Part shown: positions 5,487 to 8,382 of the stretch, in pieces
Numbering within the stretch: position 1 is the first letter of the stretch
How the letters are laid out: every line of letters starts with the position of its first letter
From: Flavobacteriales bacterium UBA7519
GTDB lineage: Bacteria > Bacteroidota > Bacteroidia > Flavobacteriales > Weeksellaceae
Assembly: GCA_002476905.1 (NCBI GenBank)
Contig: DLND01000014.1
Span: 1 to 8,382 of the forward strand
DNA: 8,382 nucleotides
Reading direction: 5' to 3'
Position numbers and translations under genes: made by a program
The notes under the pieces: generated by a model
Told to the model about the DNA's origin: nothing
Databases searched by the model: none
Seen by the model: only the letters and a program-made list of their open reading frames with translations

Positions 5487-6698
5487 GTGTTTATGCCAGG
5501 AATTGGTTACGCTATACGAGGCAAAGATTCATATTCTTTGACAGTTCCCACGACAGAAGTTTTTTTGTTTTCTGGTACTTTAAATAATGGTAACATAACT
5601 GCTAATTTGAAAAAAAGTAATGGTGTAGATAAAGGTTATAATTTGATAGGAAATCCATATCCTTCTAATATTGCCCTAAAATATCTTTATTATAATGGTA
5701 ACACAAAATCAATTTTTCCTAAACAGTTTTTCTGGACAAATATTAATGAGGTAACGCTGCAGCAAGGATCTGCGTATGCAGGAAACAACTATGCAACAAT
5801 GGTTTTGGGGGTTGGAAGTGTGGGTCCCACCTATGTGACAGGCAATGTGGAGGAAACGAGCCTTCGGCCACAGGCTTACACCAAATTAGGGCAGGGATTT
5901 ATCGTGCAGGCAAGATATAACAATGCGCCGCTTGTTTTTAATAATTCAATGAGGGTTAACACAGCTACTGGATCAATCTTCTATAACAAAAATGAAGAGG
6001 AAGATGAGCCTGAAGAACCTGAAGAAATAGTGGATCGCTACTGGCTTAAGCTAATCAATCCGGATAATATTGCGAATAATATATTGATTGCCCACATAGC
6101 AGAAGCAACGAACAATTATGACGAAGATTATGATGCGGCATTATTTGCAATGGGTAACGATACGTTCTACTCAGCGGTGGGTACCAATAAGTTGCAAATC
6201 CAGGCGCGCGCTCTTCCAATTAGTGATTCGGATGTGATTCCGCTGGCATACAAAACTTCTAAAGCAGGTAACTGTATTATAGCACTCAACGATAAAGAAG
6301 GGGTCTTTAAAGACAGTAATAAAGCTATCTATTTAAAAGATAAAGTAACGGGTACCGTTACCAATTTGCAGGAAGGATATTATACATTCAACAGTGAGGT
6401 TCTTACTACACCCAATGAGTCCAGATTTGAAATCCTTTATACCAACGAGGTGCTTGCGGCAGGGGCTGTAACCAAAGAAGATTTGCTGGTTTACAAACAA
6501 AATGAGACATTGGTAATTAAAAATAATTTCAACATTTCTAAGGCAGAACTATATGACGCTTCAGGTAAATTAATGACGTCTCTTTCTGGAAATAACACCA
6601 AAGAAATCAAGCTAAGTACAATTGGATTTGTGAAAGGGGTTTACATCCTAAAGATTACTTCTGAAAAAGGAATTACTGCTAAGAAAGTTATTTTATAA
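5487..6698 (+). CDS. C-terminal fragment of the T9SS-secreted protein with type A sorting domain
   Basis: This is the downstream part of the split gene, open from just after the TAA; the GTG at 5487 is only a nominal start, with no promoter and no export signal. It contains NLIGNPYPSNI, then a strongly acidic run EEEDEPEEPEE (full-length residues 334-344), then RYWLKLINPDN..., a domain often seen before the sorting domain in Chryseobacterium surface proteins. The last ~74 residues (KEDLLVYKQNE... to ...ITAKKVIL) form the T9SS type A domain, with the typical AELYDASGKL and GFVKGVYILKI blocks and the basic end. In the intact protein that domain directs passage through the outer membrane and is normally cleaved. 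Confidence 0.75.
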   Translation: MFMPGIGYAIRGKDSYSLTVPTTEVFLFSGTLNNGNITANLKKSNGVDKGYNLIGNPYPSNIALKYLYYNGNTKSIFPKQFFWTNINEVTLQQGSAYAGNNYATMVLGVGSVGPTYVTGNVEETSLRPQAYTKLGQGFIVQARYNNAPLVFNNSMRVNTATGSIFYNKNEEEDEPEEPEEIVDRYWLKLINPDNIANNILIAHIAEATNNYDEDYDAALFAMGNDTFYSAVGTNKLQIQARALPISDSDVIPLAYKTSKAGNCIIALNDKEGVFKDSNKAIYLKDKVTGTVTNLQEGYYTFNSEVLTTPNESRFEILYTNEVLAAGAVTKEDLLVYKQNETLVIKNNFNISKAELYDASGKLMTSLSGNNTKEIKLSTIGFVKGVYILKITSEKGITAKKVIL

Positions 6699-6721
6699 CA
6701 AATCATCCGATTATAAAGATC

Positions 6722-6750
6722 AAGCCAGTCTGAAAAGATTGGCTTTTTTT
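6722..6750 (+). terminator. Intrinsic terminator of the T9SS protein gene
   Basis: AAGCCAGTCT (6722-6731) pairs with AGATTGGCTT (6736-6745), with one G-T pair and a GAAA loop, followed by T residues to 6750. Confidence 0.88.
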
Positions 6751-6853
6751 ATTTTGATTATAAAATCTCTATATTTTTAAATAGTTGATTTCAGGTTATA
6801 TTTCATTAACGCTTCTTTTAATGATTTCCAAAACCAATTCCACTGTATGGCAC

Positions 6854-6861
6854 AACCTTTG
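6854..6861 (+). promoter_or_regulatory. Probable -7 box of the beta-barrel gene
   Basis: AACCTTTG differs from TAnnTTTG only at the first base. Transcription would start near 6868, giving an A/T-rich leader of about 36 nt before the ATG at 6904. No clear -33 element is visible. Confidence 0.35.
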
Positions 6862-6903
6862 TAAATTGTAGAAAAGATAATTATTAACGAAAAATTTAAC
6901 AAT

Positions 6904-7494
6904 ATGAAAAAACTATTTTTTGGAGCATTGGTCATGGTTGCAGGATTATTCTCAACAGCAAATGCACAGATACAAGAAGGAAACTGGATGGTAGGAAGTA
7001 GCATCATATCAAGTAATTTTGGACTTAACACTGGTGCGGGATATAATTTTGCTATTCAACCCAAGGCAGCTTATTTTATTAAGGATAATGTGGCTTTAGG
7101 AGGCTATGTGGATGTTGGATTCAACAAAGTAACAAAAGGTACACCAACAGAATTTACTTATGGAGTGGGTGCTTTAGGGCGTTACTTCATCTCACCTGGA
7201 GAAGCCGGTGTTGACAACTTGTTAAATCACGGACGTTGGTTCTTCGAAGGCAACGTTGGTGTGGGAGGTAGATCTGTCGAGAATGCTGATTCTACTACAG
7301 GTTTAGACTTCGGTGTTGGTCCTGGTTACTCTTACTTCATTACGCCAAATATTGGAGTTGAAGGACTTGTGAAATATAGAGGTAGAGCTGGATTTGGAAG
7401 TGAAGGATTGAACTCTAATATTACATTCAATGTAGGTTTCAGCATCTATTTGCCAACCGGTCAAGCAAAAAGAATTGCTAATGAGGTGAAATAA
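6904..7494 (+). CDS. Small outer-membrane beta-barrel protein
   Basis: This 196-aa protein starts with a clear Sec signal peptide (MKKLFFGALVMVAGLFSTANA, cut before Gln22). The mature part alternates aromatic, glycine and polar residues in the way of amphipathic strands: WMVGSSIIS, YNFAIQPKAAYFI, VALGGYVDVGF, FTYGVGALGRYFI, WFFEGNVGVGG, LDFGVGPGYSYFI, IGVEGLVKYRG and ITFNVGFSIYL. That gives about eight strands, fitting the small OMP beta-barrel group (OmpA-barrel or OmpX-like porin folds). There is no peptidoglycan-binding domain. A short charged tail (QAKRIANEVK) follows the last strand. The role is probably structural or adhesive in the outer membrane; no substrate can be given. A terminator lies 26 nt downstream, so it is a single-gene unit. 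Confidence 0.88.
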   Translation: MKKLFFGALVMVAGLFSTANAQIQEGNWMVGSSIISSNFGLNTGAGYNFAIQPKAAYFIKDNVALGGYVDVGFNKVTKGTPTEFTYGVGALGRYFISPGEAGVDNLLNHGRWFFEGNVGVGGRSVENADSTTGLDFGVGPGYSYFITPNIGVEGLVKYRGRAGFGSEGLNSNITFNVGFSIYLPTGQAKRIANEVK

Positions 7495-7506
7495 TACCTA
7501 TATTTG
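7475..7506 (+). promoter_or_regulatory. Candidate promoter of the MscS gene, ahead of the preceding terminator
   Basis: TATATTTG at 7499-7506 is an exact TAnnTTTG match, with TTG at 7475-7477, 21 bp upstream, inside the end of the beta-barrel gene. Transcription would begin near 7513, just before the hairpin at 7521. No other -7 box lies between the terminator and the ATG at 7562. Confidence 0.4.
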
Positions 7507-7520
7507 ATAGACAATATATT

Positions 7521-7543
7521 ACCGACTTTTGGTCGGTTTTTTT
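7521..7543 (+). terminator. Intrinsic terminator of the beta-barrel gene
   Basis: ACCGAC (7521-7526) pairs with GTCGGT (7532-7537) over TTTTG and is followed by seven T residues (7537-7543). Confidence 0.85.
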
Positions 7544-7561
7544 ATTAAAAATAATAAGATT

Positions 7562-8382
7562 ATGGAATATTTAAATACAGTTTACGCCGTATTACAAAGA
7601 TGGTACATCAGTTTCGCACAACTCACGCCTAGATTGGTTGTCGGGATAGTAGTTTTTCTGTTTTTCCTGATGACCAGCACTTATCTCAGCCGTTGGTCGG
7701 TGATGTTATTTCATAGATTTTTTCCAAAAACAAAGAACGACTCCGTCGTAACGCTGATTTCAGTTTTCAAGTTTCTGATTATTTTAATGGGAACTTTCAT
7801 CTCGTTGGAGATAATGGGATTCAGTAGTTTCTTTATGAAATTCTTAGGAAGTCTGGGGGTTGCCGGGGTAATTGCGGGAGTGGCGTTGAAAGATTTAGTT
7901 TCCAGTATGTTTTCGGGAATGTTGGTAAGTGTCGATAAAGCCTTTAAGATTGGTGATTACGTCACAATTGGTGGAAATTCTGGAACAGTGCAAGATATTG
8001 GATTGTTGACAACAAAATTAATTACCGATGATGGAAAAAAAGTGTACATCCCAAATCAGGTGATTTTCAATTCTCCATTTTTCAACATCACAGATTCTCC
8101 TCAGCGCAGAATTATTTTCGATTTCGAAGTTCCGATGGGCGAGGACATTAGCAAAGCGAGAGAAGCAGTCTTAGAGGAGATCAAAGCACTAAACCATATT
8201 GACAAAGCAGAAAATGCGGATGTGATATTCACCAATGCAAAACAAGGACTGTTCACAATGCAGGTCAAATTCTGGGTAGAAGTGGGTTTTGATTTTGGTA
8301 AACTAAGAAGCGAAGCGCTAGTGAAAATAAACGATAGATTAGCACGGGAGAGAATTAGCCTGGTGACAAGATCGGAAGAGCG
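7562..8382 (+). CDS. MscS-family mechanosensitive ion channel (3' end outside window)
   Basis: The frame opens at ATG 7562 (MEYLNTVYAVLQRWY) and runs to the end without a stop, 273 codons. It has three membrane helices (about residues 24-41, 63-82 and 90-118). The third is the glycine- and alanine-rich pore helix (SLGVAGVIAGVALKDLVSSM) and leads into FSGMLVSVDKAFKIGDYVTI, the conserved MscS beta-domain entry. The beta domain continues with GTVQDIGLLTTKL and VYIPNQVIFNSPFFN, and the alpha-beta domain follows. Small MscS channels of this kind have about 280-290 residues, so little is missing. They release solutes on osmotic downshock at the inner membrane. The last four codons (RSEE) come from bases identical to Illumina adapter, so genuine sequence probably stops near 8368. 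Confidence 0.92.
   Translation, partial: MEYLNTVYAVLQRWYISFAQLTPRLVVGIVVFLFFLMTSTYLSRWSVMLFHRFFPKTKNDSVVTLISVFKFLIILMGTFISLEIMGFSSFFMKFLGSLGVAGVIAGVALKDLVSSMFSGMLVSVDKAFKIGDYVTIGGNSGTVQDIGLLTTKLITDDGKKVYIPNQVIFNSPFFNITDSPQRRIIFDFEVPMGEDISKAREAVLEEIKALNHIDKAENADVIFTNAKQGLFTMQVKFWVEVGFDFGKLRSEALVKINDRLARERISLVTRSEE
8369..8382. other. Probable Illumina adapter remnant at the contig end
   Basis: The final 14 bases, AGATCGGAAGAGCG, are identical to the start of the Illumina TruSeq read-2 adapter. A chance 14-base match exactly at the sequence end is very unlikely, so this is best read as untrimmed adapter rather than genome. Confidence 0.9.

Larger units (their letters stand above)
4995..6698 (+). 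pseudogene. T9SS-secreted surface protein, interrupted by one in-frame stop
   Basis: Read through, this is one 567-residue protein with a signal peptide at one end and a T9SS type A sorting domain at the other. A single TAA at 5466-5468 (codon 158) breaks it; the frame is unchanged on both sides and the protein pattern runs across (NEADDRFYS, stop, GLNSSSVFMPGIGYAIRG). The two halves need each other: the first has the export signal, the second has the outer-membrane sorting signal. It is therefore either a recent nonsense mutation or a base-call error. The lack of other damage in 1.7 kb supports a recent or artefactual event. Confidence 0.7.

Overview
The window looks like a chromosomal contig from a Bacteroidota flavobacterium, most likely Weeksellaceae (Chryseobacterium-like). 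The sequence signs are a C-terminal type IX secretion (T9SS type A) sorting domain, AT-rich spacers without Shine-Dalgarno sites, several -7 boxes of the Bacteroidota form TAnnTTTG, and protein families typical of that group. The genus is an inference. Every gene is on the + strand.

Layout. (1) 1-1469: two adjacent multi-pass membrane protein genes, the first cut by the window edge. They share sequence and spacing at their C-terminal ends and look like tandem paralogues of a polysaccharide polymerase-like type. (2) 1470-2519: a spacer with an 11-bp phased repeat, then a promoter, a leader with two hairpins, an orphan 248-aa protein of unknown function and a strong terminator. (3) 2520-3544: about 780 bp without a convincing gene. 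It holds a candidate orphan promoter, a tandem array of about 4.5 copies of a 60-bp unit, and a promoter with a structured ~100-nt leader in front of a 66-aa HTH-like protein gene, which ends in its own terminator. (4) 3707-4909: a GT4 glycosyltransferase with a promoter almost touching its start. (5) 4995-6698: a T9SS-secreted surface protein split by one in-frame TAA. (6) 6904-7494: a small outer-membrane beta-barrel protein. (7) 7562-8382: an MscS-family mechanosensitive channel that runs off the window.

How the genes fit together. The membrane pair and the glycosyltransferase point to surface polysaccharide synthesis. The T9SS protein, the beta-barrel and the MscS channel are envelope functions. 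Clear terminators separate most of the later genes, so they look like single-gene transcription units. Only the first two genes look co-transcribed.

The last 14 bases (8369-8382) equal the start of the Illumina TruSeq adapter, so the final residues of the MscS reading frame are probably artefact. I found no clear new defence or mobile system. The most unusual parts are the 60-bp repeat array with the neighbouring small HTH gene and its structured leader, and the orphan 248-aa gene with phased repeats and leader hairpins.
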